Assembly (NCBI GenBank): GCA_027563935.2
Contig: JANVAS020000231.1
Coordinates: 17,564,001-17,628,000, forward strand
DNA length: 64,000 bases
Origin: Costus lasius
Lineage: Eukaryota; Streptophyta; Magnoliopsida; Zingiberales; Costaceae
Reading direction: 5' to 3'
Shown here: positions 33,004-45,534 of the stretch, one piece after another
Layout: each line of letters begins with the position of its first letter
Position numbering within the stretch: the stretch's first letter is position 1
Position numbers and translations under genes: made by a program
Notes under the pieces: model-generated
Told to the model about the DNA's origin: nothing
Database searches by the model: none
The model's input: only the letters and a program-made list of their open reading frames with translations

Positions 33004-34285
33004 ATCTCCCACTTGCACTAGGACCCTACATTGAGCAACCTCAACACCATGTCCTAAGCACGACCTGCCACGCTCCTGCTGCACCAGAGCATCGGTCTAT
33101 GGGCCTACCATGATTGTATTAGGGTTCATATCTAATATATCTTAAGTACCTTTGTCCCTAAGACAAGGTATAAGTATCTGAGTACTCCTGTGAAGTTCAG
33201 CAAAGAACTCCCACTGCTTCCCAAAAGCATTTGCATACTCTGCTTTCAAGTAGTCTACTCTAAAGCTCCCTTCTAGCACCACTACAGGAATAGCTATACT
33301 GTCACTGGTTTGACTGGAACAAGCTGCCAAGTGAATCCATTGAGCTTTTCCTGTCATTACTGACCAAGAACCACCCCTTAGTTCTATATAGAACCTAAGT
33401 GTGTTCTTCATTCCTTATCCAGTGCCAGGCACCTGGATTGGACCTAGTATCAATTGGTTATGCTCTCAGCAAAAACCACATCTGGTCTATAACATACCAT
33501 CATCGATGTATGTTATCTGACTTGGCACTTGGAGTTTCTTGGACTTATCCAAAAACTCACACACTTACCCCATAGGTGATGTCCATTAAGTCATTCATCA
33601 CAAGACATTTCCCAATCATCTCTTCACCAAGTGAAGGATCGGGATATCGTCTTTGATGATCTGTATGTCCCCAACATACAAGACCAGAGATGTCATCAAG
33701 CTCCCACTAAATTTAGGTACTATAAGGTGAAGATTCTTTGTCCAAGTTAGGAGCTACCCATAACACTGACACACATGAATCGATTCAGCCTTTTCCCACA
33801 CTTTTTGAACCTAGGTTACCCCACAACCTATATACGAGCTCAGATTTCATCTTTGACCATCTATGCTAGGTGGCTGACCTTGGACTGAATCCAAGTCACA
33901 ATTTCCTCCCACTTGCCATTTTCAAGGAAATACATTTCCAAGAAAACTAGCATCAAGAGAAACAATCTGGAAATTAGTATCCCTAAGTCATCTTAGGATA
34001 CTCCACCTACACTTATCAGATCTTGAATCTATGTCACTAGATTCATATGTATGACCCCCAAAGTCTCACATCTTTAGATCCTGATAATTAGTCATGTCAT
34101 CTCCTTACCTGGAGATACATTTAAGATGAAATAGTTCAGTGTCGAAGAAACTATCAGCATAACCTCAGCAGAGATATGGTTGACTTTCAATTCCTCCCAC
34201 TAAGACCACCTTCCAAGGTGTTCTTCAGGAGTTATGAGCTTTGAGCAGACCTCATACTCAATATGATAGTCAGCTGTGGCTCAAG
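33004..34285 (-). pseudogene. E polypurine tract and decayed RT-RNase H
   Basis: The complement of 33004-33018 is GTGCAAGTGGGAGAT, the polypurine tract. Upstream on the minus strand there is recognisable but badly broken copia pol. The end resembles D's RNase H tail (CTGGTGCAGCAGGAGC). Around 33650-33720 it resembles D's RT (AGTGGGAGCTTGATGAC, then CTTGTATGTTGGGGACAT, where YVDD has become YVGD). Many stops and deletions are present and no useful ORF is left. The part beyond about 33750 cannot be aligned by eye. The right limit is a junction with gypsy gag around 34285. Confidence 0.65.
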
Positions 34286-34367
34286 TATTCTTCAGGAGAT
34301 ATGGTTGGGGTTTGATGCCCGTTCCACGCAGGTGGTTGTTGGGTGTCTACATGATGAGGACTAGGGG
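34286..34367 (-). pseudogene. Gypsy H gag fragment, left of the solo LTR
   Basis: With the solo LTR and one GTTCA removed, this stretch continues the gag frame from 45201 without a shift. It encodes residues such as WNGHQTPTISPEEYL, typical of a gypsy Gag N-terminal region. It ends at the junction with E, where the words CTCCTGAAGAA occur on both sides. Confidence 0.65.
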
Positions 34368-34372
34368 GTTCA
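34368..34372. repeat. Target-site duplication GTTCA, left copy (solo LTR G)
   Basis: Precedes the solo LTR and matches 45196-45200. Confidence 0.9.
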
Positions 34373-34729
34373 TGAAAAACCCCTAAATCTAGGGGGGCGA
34401 AACCCTAAGGGGGCGCATATCATGATTTTGCAAGCAGATATTCGGGTTTCTAAGATCGAATGCATGTCATATGATTAACTTTCATGGACTTGTGTAGAAC
34501 AACAATGGATCATACCATAGCCATCGCTTGGATGGTGCCTTGGAAGCAAGAGGGCGAATTGGCTCTCCTCCAAAGTCGCGCACACAAGATGAGAGATGGC
34601 TACTCCCTTGGCGTCTTTGTGCTAGCAAAGCTTCAAGGAGTCCTTTGTGTGGAGGAGATGAGATCTCATGCGGCTAGGGCGATGAAGCTCTTCTTCCTCC
34701 TTTTCGTGAAGACAAGACAACGCAAGAGT

Positions 34730-34734
34730 GGATA
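34730..34734. repeat. Target-site duplication GGATA, left copy (element F)
   Basis: Directly precedes F and matches 43866-43870. Confidence 0.95.
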
Positions 34735-36422
34735 TGTTGGGGTATGCCCTTAAGGCTAATGTTTGAGGCCTATGGGAATGTAACAAGTATCATGTAATAA
34801 ACTCTATGTGTTTATAAAGGCATGGTTGTTATTCAGTTAGCTACATTGTCTGCTGCAATATATGTTCTTCTGAATAATGTCTCAAAGCTGTTCAGCTGGG
34901 CTGACATGCTATTATGTCCTTAGTCGATATATCTTGGTAAACATGAGACAGCCTCGATATGGTTAAGACTAATATGTGTTCTAATCTTATAGGATGCTTC
35001 GAGCATGGAATAAGATGTAGACTCATGGGTACATGGGATGTACTGGACAGACCCTAATAAGGATGTTCAATTGTTTGTCACAATGTGAATATTCCTTGAT
35101 TAAGACAAGTGGCACATTTCCTCTGACTTGAGATCACTTGTGTTTTCTAAATGATGATTGTCATTGTTTTGAGGTAGTTCAATATCATTTGAAACATAAT
35201 GATTATAGACTATCTTGGATGGTGAGCTTGAATCAGGTTAGAGCACTAGTGATAGACATAGGATTGCCGTCTCCTTGTTTAAGGAGTGTGATGTTCTAAA
35301 GGGGCCCCCTGGATGAGATGATTGAGAGAGTGTATGGCCATACCCAGGTGACAGTGCTCATCTGTTCTAATCATGCTCATCATATTGGAGTTACGAGCTT
35401 GACAGGCTTGTCCAATAAGAACATCCAGTGGCAAAGGAAATATGTATGCTTTGTGAATTGATTCACACTTGTGCTGTTTTTGGGTGAAGTCTTGGAAGAC
35501 TCTTTCCTTGATATCGGGAGACAGTGATGTGTTGCTAGATACCCCTCACTGGTTGTGATAATGTAAATTATCGTTACCGATGTTTTAAGGAAACCCTCAG
35601 GGTCGCACAATTGATGATATGGCTTACTTAAGTCAGATCGTGTGGACTGAATTGTTTCGGGTTCAGTTTAAAGGGATTTAATCTCTGATTGTGAGTGAGA
35701 TCTGGTCTGATCATGTTTGATTGATTAGGGCTTGAGATCGGTAAGCTTCGATCGAGAGAAGAGATGCTAGATCGGTCAGATCAGGAGCATCATAGAGATC
35801 AACGGCTAGATCTGGAACCTTAGGGTTTTAATATGATCTAGGCCATGTCGTTTGGTTTATTTGGTAATTGAACCAAAATTAAATTAAACCAAAATGGTTC
35901 AAGCATTGGCGACAAGTTCACTTGGCGTGAACATGTTGGGCGGTTAGTGGTGCTATTTTTAGCAACCATGATCTCCACTTGGAGAGACTCACGTTCGAAA
36001 GAGAGTGCTCTCTCTATTCTCGCCACTTGAACGCATTCCTCTTGAGTTTTTCCCTGGGTGACGACGCCTTGGATTTGGAGGAGAAATCGGCAAAGAAAAG
36101 ATCTCTTCATCCCTTTCTCATTTTCGATCAAAGACTTCTTTGGATCTTGCTAGCACAAGGATCGCAAAGAGGAGTAGGCGACATCAACTGTGTGCGTCAC
36201 CTCTGGAGAAGATCTGCTTTGATCTTTGCTTCCTAGGCGCCATTCGAAATGGCTATGGTATGAGTTTTATCTCTTACATGCAATCGTTTCCATTTGGTTG
36301 ATCATATCACATGAACCGATTCTTGAAACCCTAATCCGCTGCCCAAAATTTTTATGCGCCACTGCCTAGGGTTTTCGCTCCCCCTAGAAGGGGACCCCCC
36401 CTTAGTTTAAGGGGTACTTTCA
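34735..36422 (+). repeat. 5' LTR of F (1688 bp)
   Basis: TGTTGGGGTATGCCC to GGGTACTTTCA. Contains the mini-exon ATGGCTATG at 36249-36257 followed by GTATGA. Confidence 0.95.
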
Positions 36423-38255
36423 ATTGGTATCAGAGCTGTTGTTTCATGCTTGTTTATGATTGCCATGATATGTCATATGATCCATGTATGCGCATTATAA
36501 TAGATCTATAGGTTACATGCGATTATCTAAGTTGGCGAAAATTCATGATTTGTATAGATGTTATTTTCTCCATTGCGCATGTTGTTGTTGGCGCATGTTT
36601 TTGTAAGTTTTTCTAAAACCTTGATCACATGCGCGTTTCACCTTAGATCTAATGCTCCTACATTAAACCCTTAGATGGGTTATTAGGGTTGAAGTCACCC
36701 CCTAGGTTAGATCCAAACATGTCTGATCAGACTATCTGACAGCCTGAATGGGTCGACCAGTTAGCACCTTGGCGCATGCCTGTGGTGGCTATAGGTCGAC
36801 TGCAGACAGGTGTGTAGCGATGTCTGATTGAGACAACTGATGAACGCACCTGAGTTAGGCCCGGGGTCACGCCCGCTTGCTAGACCTCAGTGTGGTCGTT
36901 CAGCCTTGGTGCATGCATGGTTGACCTTTTGGTCGACTCAAGTCAGTTAGGACTTGGTGCATGCTAGGGCAGTGGATCTGACTAGGTTGGATGAGTGGAT
37001 CCCTAGTAATGGACCATTGTAAGGTTGTGGGGCAAATAAGGAAAAATTAAAAAAAAAAAAAAAAATCGATCCCAAGGGGTTTTTTAAAAAATTTATTTTT
37101 CCTGACTGGATCACATGATGGTTGTTGCATCTGCTTGTTTATTTAGTCTTATGTGGGCTGCCCGTTTTTAATGTGTGCTGTGCTGGGGCCTGCGTGCCTG
37201 GATTATATGTTGTAAATTAATTTTCTTTATGTGATCTGCGTATCACAATTTTAATTAATTTATAATGTGAAAGTGACCTGCGTGTCACTCTTGTCTAGAT
37301 AGTTAAATTTGTAATTTAATTAGACAAGAGCACAATGCACACTTGGCAGAAGCGCATGCAGCAGTGGCTGGACCAGGTGGGAGGTCTAGGGTTCGACCCT
37401 AGGACCAGGCGCAAATTCCTGGTGGGCGCACCAGAGCTGCAGTTGGCGCTTGGGCCCAGGTTTGGGCCAGATGAGCAGCTAAAGACCCATAAAGAGCAAG
37501 TGTAGACTTAAGTTAGGTTAAGGTCTCACTAGGGCTATGGGCTTTTACCACAAAAGACACATGCTTTCTTTTATTGCTATATATTAGAATTGCATGAGTA
37601 AATTTATCTTCTGCTATCACCATAGGAATTGCATGATAGGCAAGAAGATAAAAGACCGTTAAAATCCAACGATTAAATATCAAGCTCGTAAGCCTTCTGA
37701 CGCGAAACCTCACTGTTCTGATTATCGTTGGAGCCGTGTTGTACCCACTCAGTGGGCACGTCCATCTATCTTCAGACGGTGCGGGATTACACCTGTGTGT
37801 TACAGAGCAGGGATTTATCCCTTCTCGTTGCTCAGCATAGCACATGGTGGTCCAGGGAGTAGGTCGGGTCAGCTTGACCGTGTAGGCTACATATGTGGCG
37901 CATATGGTAGCACATGGAGGCAGCCATCTGTGGGGTCAGAGATTGTGTTGTACCAACTCAGTTGGCACAGTCTGCTGGACTGCCCAGATGAAGGGGAATC
38001 GCACGGGTTGGCGATCGGCAGGGACTGCCTACCAGAAACTAGTGCTTGTACTCTCTGTGCATCTTATCTCGCCTGAGCGGGACGCGGAGACCAAGTATGA
38101 AATCTGGATCCCATCTCACTAAAAGAGTTCTACTCTTTCGGGCTGTTTTGCTGGATTTTTCACGCCTGATAAAATAGTGAGAAAAAGAATCTTTCTTAAG
38201 TCCTGATTGATTCTTATACATTGATACTGACCTTGCTGTTCTTGCATTGTTGTAG
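36258..38255 (+). promoter_or_regulatory. Putative leader intron of F (1998 nt)
   Basis: Donor GTATGA at 36258 after ATGGCTATG; acceptor TTGTAG ending at 38255. Seven codons of exon 2 lead in frame to the gag ATG at 38277. It spans the LTR end, PBS and whole leader. Confidence 0.45.
36425..36436 (+). promoter_or_regulatory. Primer-binding site of F (initiator Met tRNA)
   Basis: TGGTATCAGAGC, 2 bp after the LTR's terminal CA. Confidence 0.93.
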
Positions 38256-38276
38256 ATACCTGCAGCAACGAACACC
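36437..38276 (+). other. Leader of F
   Basis: 1.84 kb without supported coding sequence. Contains an A run near 37049-37065, the T-arm-like hairpin near 37384-37406, and palindromes at 37744-37756 and 37953-37965. Confidence 0.85.
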
Positions 38277-41200
38277 ATGAACTTCAATGTGCGATCCCTA
38301 CTGGAAAGAGAGAAGTTTGCTGGGCCGAACTTCTCTGACTGGTTTGGACACCTTAAGATCGTTCTTAAGGCAGAGAGGAAACTGTATGTCCTCGAGACGG
38401 CGATACCGCCGCAGCCCGCTCCGAACGCCGCAAGGGCGGTTCGGGAAGCCTATGAAAAGCACGTCAATGATAGCATTGATGTCGCTTGCCTGATGTTAGC
38501 GTCTATGACGCCACCGCTGCAGCGTCAGCATGAGGACATGTCGGCTAGAGACATGATTACAAACCTCAAGATGTTGTATGCTGCACAGGCGAGGACTGAA
38601 CGCTATAATTTGACGAAGCTCTTCTTTTAGAGCAAACTGGCTGAAGGGAGCCCAGTGGGAGCTCACGTGCTCAAGATGATTGGGCGCAAGGAGGCTCTAG
38701 AGAAACTGGGGCATACCATCAACCAGGAGCTTGCTGTGGACATTATTCTGCAGTCTCTCCCGCCATCATTCGACGCGTTCATTATTAATTTTAATATGAA
38801 CAAAATCGATTGTACTCCGGCAGAGCTGCTGAATATGCTCTTGACCACTGAGGAAACTCTGAAGGGTAAGCCTTCAACCTCTGTCTTGATGGTTCCTTCC
38901 AGGAACAAGAAGAAGGGGAAGAAGGGCAAGGCCCCGGTCAAGAATTACAGCAAGGCTCTGAAGCAGAAGGTGAAGCGGTCTAAGGAATACAGGTGTTTCC
39001 ACTGTGGCCAGCTGGGTCACTGGAAAAAGGACTGTAAAGCGCTCCAAGGAGATAAGAGGGGAAGCTTTGCTTCTGGCTCAGGTATATTCGTGACTGAGGT
39101 CATGTATTCTTCTTCTGTATCATGGGTGTTGGACACTGCATGTGGAGTTCACATTTGTTCAAATGTGCAGGAACTCAAGAGAAGAAGGCAGGTGGGACAG
39201 CATGAGGTGGACCTACGCGTTGGAAACGGGGCACGGGTTGCTGCTGTTGCTGTAGGAGACTACTTCATTACTTTACCATCTGGAATTGTATTGGAACTAA
39301 ACAGTTGTTATTTTGTTCCCAGTATAACTAAAATATTATCTCCATTCCTGCTCTTGTCAGGAAGGGGTTTTCCTTTGAATGCAATATTTCAAAGTGTGTT
39401 TTGTCATATGATAATATTGTTTATGCAACTGGTTCAATTAATAATGGGTTATTCATGTTGGACATGGAAAGTTCTATACAGAATGTTGATATTAAGAAAG
39501 CCAAGTATGTTGATGACAGCACCTTGCTATGGCATAGTCGTTTAGGCCATATTAACGAGAAACGCATTAAGCGGTTGCATGATCATGGACTGCTGGGATC
39601 ATTCTCCTATAAGGAGATTGATACATGCAAAGCTTGTTTGATGGGTAAAATGACGAAGTCACCTTTTCTTAATAAAGGTCAAAGGGCTTCAGGTTTACTT
39701 GACCTCATACACAGTGATGTGTGTGGGCCATTTAGTAAACATGCCAGAGGTGGCTATCAGTACTTCATTACATTTACTGATGATTTCAGTAGATATGGGT
39801 ATGTCTATCTGATGAGACATAAGAGTGAATCTTTTGACAAGTTCAAAGAGTTCAAGAATGAAGTACAAAATCAGCTAGGCCGTAATATCAAGGCACTTCG
39901 CTCAGATCGAGGTGGTGAATACCTAAGTCATGCATTTACTGACTATCTAAAGGAGTGTGGGATTATCTCACAGCTCACTCCACCAGGAACACCGCAATGG
40001 AATGGTGTGTCCGAGAGGAGAAATAGAACGTTACTTGATATGGTTCGTTCTATGATGAGTCAGGCTACTCTTCCATACTCCTTTTGGGGTTTTGCGCTGG
40101 AAACAGCTGCAAAGGTACTAAACCGAGTGCCATCCAAGGCAGTTTCAAAGACGCCATATGAGTTATGGTATGGGAAACAGCCGAGCTTGACATTTATCAG
40201 GATCTGGGGTTGCGAGGCTTATGTTAAAAAGCTCGCCTCTGGGAAACTAGAGAGCAGATCTGACAAATGTATCTTTGTCGGTTACCCTAAGGAAACTAAG
40301 GGTTATTATTTCTTCGATCCCAATGAGAACAAGGTTTTTGTTGCTCGGACGGCCATATTTCTTGAGAAGGAGTTTCTTCTGCAAGAGGCCAGTGGGAGAG
40401 AAATAAAGCTGGATGAGAATCCAGAAGAAGGACAAAGTGATCAAGCACAGTTGGATGAGCCTGAGCCGGTAGAACAGGTTATTGAACAACCTGAGGCTCA
40501 AACATCACGGGAACCGCGAAGATCGGGTAGGATTCGTCGACAGCCTGAGCGCTATGACGGAGTCTACATCATTGACAATGATGAACCCCTTACTTATGCG
40601 GATGCGGTCAGTGGACCAGAGTCAGCGAGATGGCTTGAGGCTATGCGCGCCGAGATGGACTCCATGTCAGATAACCAAGTCTGGGATTTGGTTGATCCGC
40701 CTCCGGGAGTTATCCCTATAGGCTGTAAATGGATCTTCAAGAAGAAGATTGACATGGATGGTAACGTAGTTACCTATAAAGGCAGGCTAGTTGCGAAAGG
40801 TTTCAAACAAATCTACGGGATAGATTATGATGAAACTTTCTCACCTGTAGCCATGTTTAAGTCTATTCGGATTCTTTTCGCGATAGCTGCATATTATGAT
40901 TATGAGATTTGGCAGATGGATGTGAAAACAGCTTTCCTTAATGGAAATCTGGATGAGGATGTGTATATGACACAACCAGAAGGTTTCACTAATCCAGCAG
41001 ATCGTCATAAAATATGCAAGTTAAAGAAGTCCATTTATGGACTTAAACAAGCATCAAGAAGCTGGAATATTCGTTTTGATGAATCAGTTACTGAATTTGG
41101 TTTCATCAAGAACGAGGATGACCCGTGTGTATATAAGAGGTTTAGTGGGAGCGTGATTACTTTCCTAGTCCTCTACGTCGATGATATCTTGATCATTGGA

Positions 41201-42157
41201 AACGACATTCCTGAAATGCATGCTGTTAAGGCATGGCTGAGGAAATGTTTCCAGATGAAAGATCTAGGAGAAGCAGCCTATGTGTTAGGTGTGAAGATCT
41301 ACAGGGATAGATCTAAGAGGCTTCTCGGGCTGTGCCAGAGTACTTACATCGATAAGGTCCTGGAGAGATTTTACTTAGAGAATTCTAAGCGAGGATATCT
41401 TCCAGTCAGACGTGGTCTGAATCTTTCTAAGAGTCAGTGTCCACAAACACAGACTGAGAAAGATGAAATGAACAATACGCCTTATGCTTCGGCTATTGGT
41501 TCTATAATGTATGCGATGTTGTGTACTCGCCCAGACGTTGCTTACGGGTTAAGCGTAACCAGTCGTTACCAGAGTAATCCAGGTATGGCGCACTGGATTG
41601 CAGTCAAGAACATTTTAAAATATCTGCGGAGGACCAAAGATATGTTCTTGATATATGGTGGTCAGGAAGAACTCAGTATTGAAGGATATACTGACGCTTC
41701 GTTCCAGTCTGACCAGGATGATTTCCGATCGCAATCAGGCTATGTTTTTAGCTTGAATGGAGGTGCAGTGGTGTGGAAAAGTTTCAAACAGTCAACTGTT
41801 GCTGATTCCACAACAGAAGCCGAGTATGTTGCAGCCTCGGAAGCATCCAAGGAGGCAGTGTGGATTCGTAAGTTCGTGAGAGAACTTGGTGTCGTTCCTT
41901 CGTGTGCAGATCCTTTGGTTATCTTCTGTGATAACACTGGAGCAATCGCACAGGCAAAGGAACCACGGTCGCACCAGAAGTCCAAGCACATACAGAGACG
42001 GTTTCATTTGATCAGGGAGATCATAGATCGTGGCGAGATCAAAGTATGCAAGGTTCATACAGATGACAATCTGGCAGACCCGCTTACCAAGCCTCTGGCG
42101 CAGCAGAAGCATGAGAAGCACTGTAATAATATGGGTTTGAGATTTCTCAACCATTAG
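38277..42157 (+). pseudogene. Gag-pol of F with one nonsense and one frameshift mutation
   Basis: Aligns with A's polyprotein end to end. CAG has become TAG at 38628-38630 within Gag. One A is lost from the A5 run near 39330, shifting the frame after the protease domain. The frame from 39401 to 42157 is open and contains integrase, YVDDI and RNase H. The two lesions would give only a 117-residue Gag fragment. Everything else looks functional. Confidence 0.94.
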
Positions 42158-42162
42158 ATTAA

Positions 42163-42177
42163 GTGCAAGTGGGAGAT
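42163..42177 (+). promoter_or_regulatory. Polypurine tract of F
   Basis: GTGCAAGTGGGAGAT directly before the 3' LTR. Confidence 0.85.
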
Positions 42178-43865
42178 TGTTGGGGTATGCCCTTAAGGCT
42201 AATGTTTGAGGCCTATGGGAATGTAACAAGTATCATGTAATAAACTCTATGTGTTTATAAAGGCATGGTTGTTATTCAGTTAGCTACATTGTCTGCTGCA
42301 ATATATGTTCTTCTGAATAATGTCTCAAAGCTGTTCAGCTGGGCTGACATGCTATTATGTCCTTAGTCGATATATCTTGGTAAACATGAGACAGCCTCGA
42401 TATGGTTAAGACTAATATGTGTTCTAATCTTATAGGATGCTTCGAGCATGGAATAAGATGTAGACTCATGGGTACATGGGATGTACTGGACAGACCCTAA
42501 TAAGGATGTTCAATTGTTTGTCACAATGTGAATATTCCTTGATTAAGACAAGTGGCACATTTCCTCTGACTTGAGATCACTTGTGTTTTCTAAATGATGA
42601 TTGTCATTGTTTTGAGGTAGTTCAATATCATTTGAAACATAATGATTATAGACTATCTTGGATGGTGAGCTTGAATCAGGTTAGAGCACTAGTGATAGAC
42701 ATAGGATTGCCGTCTCCTTGTTTAAGGAGTGTGATGTTCTAAAGGGGCCCCCTGGATGAGATGATTGAGAGAGTGTATGGCCATACCCAGGTGACAGTGC
42801 TCATCTATTCTAATCATGCTCATCATATTGGAGTTACGAGCTTGACAGGCTTGTCCAATAAGAACATCCAGTGGCAAAGGAAATATGTATGCTTTGTGAA
42901 TTGATTCACACTTGTGCTGTTTTTGGGTGAAGTCTTGGAAGACTCTTTCCTTGATATCGGGAGACAGTGATGTGTTGCTAGATACCCCTCACTGGTTGTG
43001 ATAATGTAAATTATCGTTACCGATGTTTTAAGGAAACCCTCAGGGTCGCACAATTGATGATATGGCTTACTTAAGTCAGATCGTGTGGACTGAATTGTTT
43101 CGGGTTCAGTTTAAAGGGATTTAATCTCTGATTGTGAGTGAGATCTGGTCTGATCATGTTTGATTGATTAGGGCTTGAGATCGGTAAGCTTCGATCGAGA
43201 GAAGAGATGCTAGATCGGTCAGATCAGGAGCATCATAGAGATCAACGGCTAGATCTGGAACCTTAGGGTTTTAATATGATCTAGGCCATGTCGTTTGGTT
43301 TATTTGGTAATTGAACCAAAATTAAATTAAACCAAAATGGTTCAAGCATTGGCGACAAGTTCACTTGGCGTGAACATGTTGGGCGGTTAGTGGTGCTATT
43401 TTTAGCAACCATGATCTCCACTTGGAGAGACTCACGTTCGAAAGAGAGTGCTCTCTCTATTCTCGCCACTTGAACGCATTCCTCTTGAGTTTTTCCCTGG
43501 GTGACGACGCCTTGGATTTGGAGGAGAAATCGGCAAAGAAAAGATCTCTTCATCCCTTTCTCATTTTCGATCAAAGACTTCTTTGGATCTTGCTAGCACA
43601 AGGATCGCAAAGAGGAGTAGGCGACATCAACTGTGTGCGTCACCTCTGGAGAAGATCTGCTTTGATCTTTGCTTCCTAGGCGCCATTCGAAATGGCTATG
43701 GTATGAGTTTTATCTCTTACATGCAATCGTTTCCATTTGGTTGATCATATCACATGAACCGATTCTTGAAACCCTAATCCGCTGCCCAAAATTTTTATGC
43801 GCCACTGCCTAGGGTTTTCGCTCCCCCTAGAAGGGGACCCCCCCTTAGTTTAAGGGGTACTTTCA
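42178..43865 (+). repeat. 3' LTR of F (1688 bp)
   Basis: Same length as the 5' LTR (offset 7443) and identical on reading except position 42807. Followed by the GGATA duplication. Confidence 0.95.
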
Positions 43866-43870
43866 GGATA
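43866..43870. repeat. Target-site duplication GGATA, right copy (element F)
   Basis: Matches 34730-34734; solo LTR G resumes after it. Confidence 0.95.
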
Positions 43871-45195
43871 GGCAACCAGACAAGAACCGAAGATGCGTTG
43901 AGGCGTTGTGTAGAGATGTGGCGTTACATGACTTCCAAATATGGAAAGTCATGAAGCCATGCGCCCACTCAATGCAAACCGCCCAAAACGCTTTCATATT
44001 GAACCATGCGATCACACATGTGTGAACCGGTTCAATCCAATTCGGTCCAATGCATTTGGTTCAAAGATCGAACCAAATCAGCCTAAGCCACGGTCTAGAT
44101 CTCTTTGAACCAAATGGTTCAAGTTCTAACCGTTCATCTCTTGATGCTCTTGATCTCACCGATCTAGCATCAATACTCTCGATCGAAGCTTACCGATCTC
44201 AAGCCCTAATGAATCAAACATGATCAGACCAGATCTCACTTACAATCAGAGTTTAAACTCCTTTAAACTGAACCAAAACAATTCAGTCTACACGATTTGA
44301 CTTAAGTAAGCCATATCATCAAATTGTGCGACCCTAAGGGTTTCCTTTAAATGTCGGTAATGATAACTTTCGTTATCACGATCAGTGAGGGGTATCTAGC
44401 AACACATCACTATCTCCCGATATAAAGGAAAGAGTCTTCCAAGACTACACCCAAACCACAGCACAAGTGTGAATCCACTTCACTAGGCATACTTGATTCC
44501 TTTGCCACTGGATGTTCTTATTGGACAAGCGTGTCAAGCCTGTAACTCCAATATGATGAGAATGATTAGATCAGATGAACATAGTCATCTGGGTATGGCC
44601 ATACACTTTCTCAATCATCTCATCCAGGGGGGCCCCTTTAGAACATCACACTCCTATTAAGGAGACGGCAATCCTATATCTATCACTAGTGTCCTAACCT
44701 GACTCATGATCATTATCCAAGATAGTCTATAACCATTATGTTTCAAACGATATTGAACTACCTCAAAACAATGACAACCATCATTTAGAAACACAAGTGA
44801 TCTCAAGTCAGAGGACATATGCCACTTGTTTGCATACAAGGATTATTCACATTGTGACAAACAATTGAATATCCTAGTAGGGTCTGTCCAGTACATCCAA
44901 TGTACCCATGAGTCTACATCTTAATCCATGCTCGAAGCATCCTATAAGATTAGAACACATATTAGTCTCAATCATATCAAGGCTGTCTCAAGTTCACCAA
45001 GATATCTCGACTAAGGACTTAACTGCATGTCAGCCTAGCTGAACAGCATTGAGACATTATTCAGAAGTATACATATTGCAGCAGATGATGTAACAACCTG
45101 AATAATAACCATTGCCTTTATAAACAAAGAGTTTATACATGATACTGATATAATCCCAAGGCCTCAAACATTAGCCTTAAGGGCATACCCCAACA

Positions 45196-45200
45196 GTTCA
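45196..45200. repeat. Target-site duplication GTTCA, right copy (solo LTR G)
   Basis: Matches 34368-34372. Confidence 0.9.
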
Positions 45201-45373
45201 CTAGCATGATTAGAAGACCTTTCCCTAAAGTCATGGAACTCAGTGGTAAGTTGGTTAAGGCTTCGGGTAAGGGTCCCTATTTGCTCAGTTAAGAATTCAA
45301 ACTTCTCATTCATGGCCGTATGGTGCATGGTGGGATTTTGTTCTTGTTGTTGTGTTTTAGACCGAGTTTGCAT
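45196..45373 (-). pseudogene. Gypsy H gag start, interrupted by solo LTR G
   Basis: Begins MQTRSKTQQQEQN at 45373 and encodes a hydrophilic, coiled-coil-like stretch (EKFEFLTEQIGTLTRSLNQL). The solo LTR interrupts it after about 58 codons. It lies about 150 bp inside the PBS, as expected for a gypsy gag start. The rest of H is missing beyond about 34285. Confidence 0.75.
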
Positions 45374-45519
45374 GGGGTTTTTAAAAAAAATACAGATTTT
45401 GAAAATAGAGCAAGTGATAGATAAGTGCGTAGTCAGATTCTTTCAAACAACCTAATTCCAAAGACCGCTTAGAAGTAGAAAATAAGTTTGAGGCTTAAAA
45501 TTCTAGTCTAAGAGCCTAT
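45374..45519 (-). other. Short leader of gypsy H
   Basis: 146 bp between PBS and gag ATG; AT-rich, with no ORF. Confidence 0.7.
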
Positions 45520-45531
45520 GCTCTGATACCA
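45520..45531 (-). promoter_or_regulatory. Primer-binding site of gypsy H (initiator Met tRNA)
   Basis: The complement reads TGGTATCAGAGC, separated by GCT from the LTR's CATCA end. Confidence 0.92.
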
Positions 45532-45534
45532 AGC

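Larger units (their letters stand above)
34735..43865 (+). mobile_element. Ty1/copia element F, complete structure, very recent, broken gag-pol
   Basis: 9131 bp with GGATA target duplications, two 1688-bp LTRs, PBS, leader, gag-pol and polypurine tract. The only LTR difference I found is G at 35364 against A at 42807. Despite this youth the coding region has a nonsense codon and a frameshift. Inserted in solo LTR G, opposite to G's orientation. Confidence 0.96.
34373..45195 (-). repeat. Solo copia LTR G, split by element F
   Basis: Minus-strand LTR of the main copia family, made of 34373-34734 and 43871-45195 (about 1687 bp). The plus-strand ends are TGAAAAACCCC and ACCCCAACA. It is flanked by GTTCA on both sides with no internal copia sequence attached, which is the signature of LTR-LTR recombination. 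The mini-exon ATGGCTATG with GTATGA donor is complementary to 34524-34510. Confidence 0.92.
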
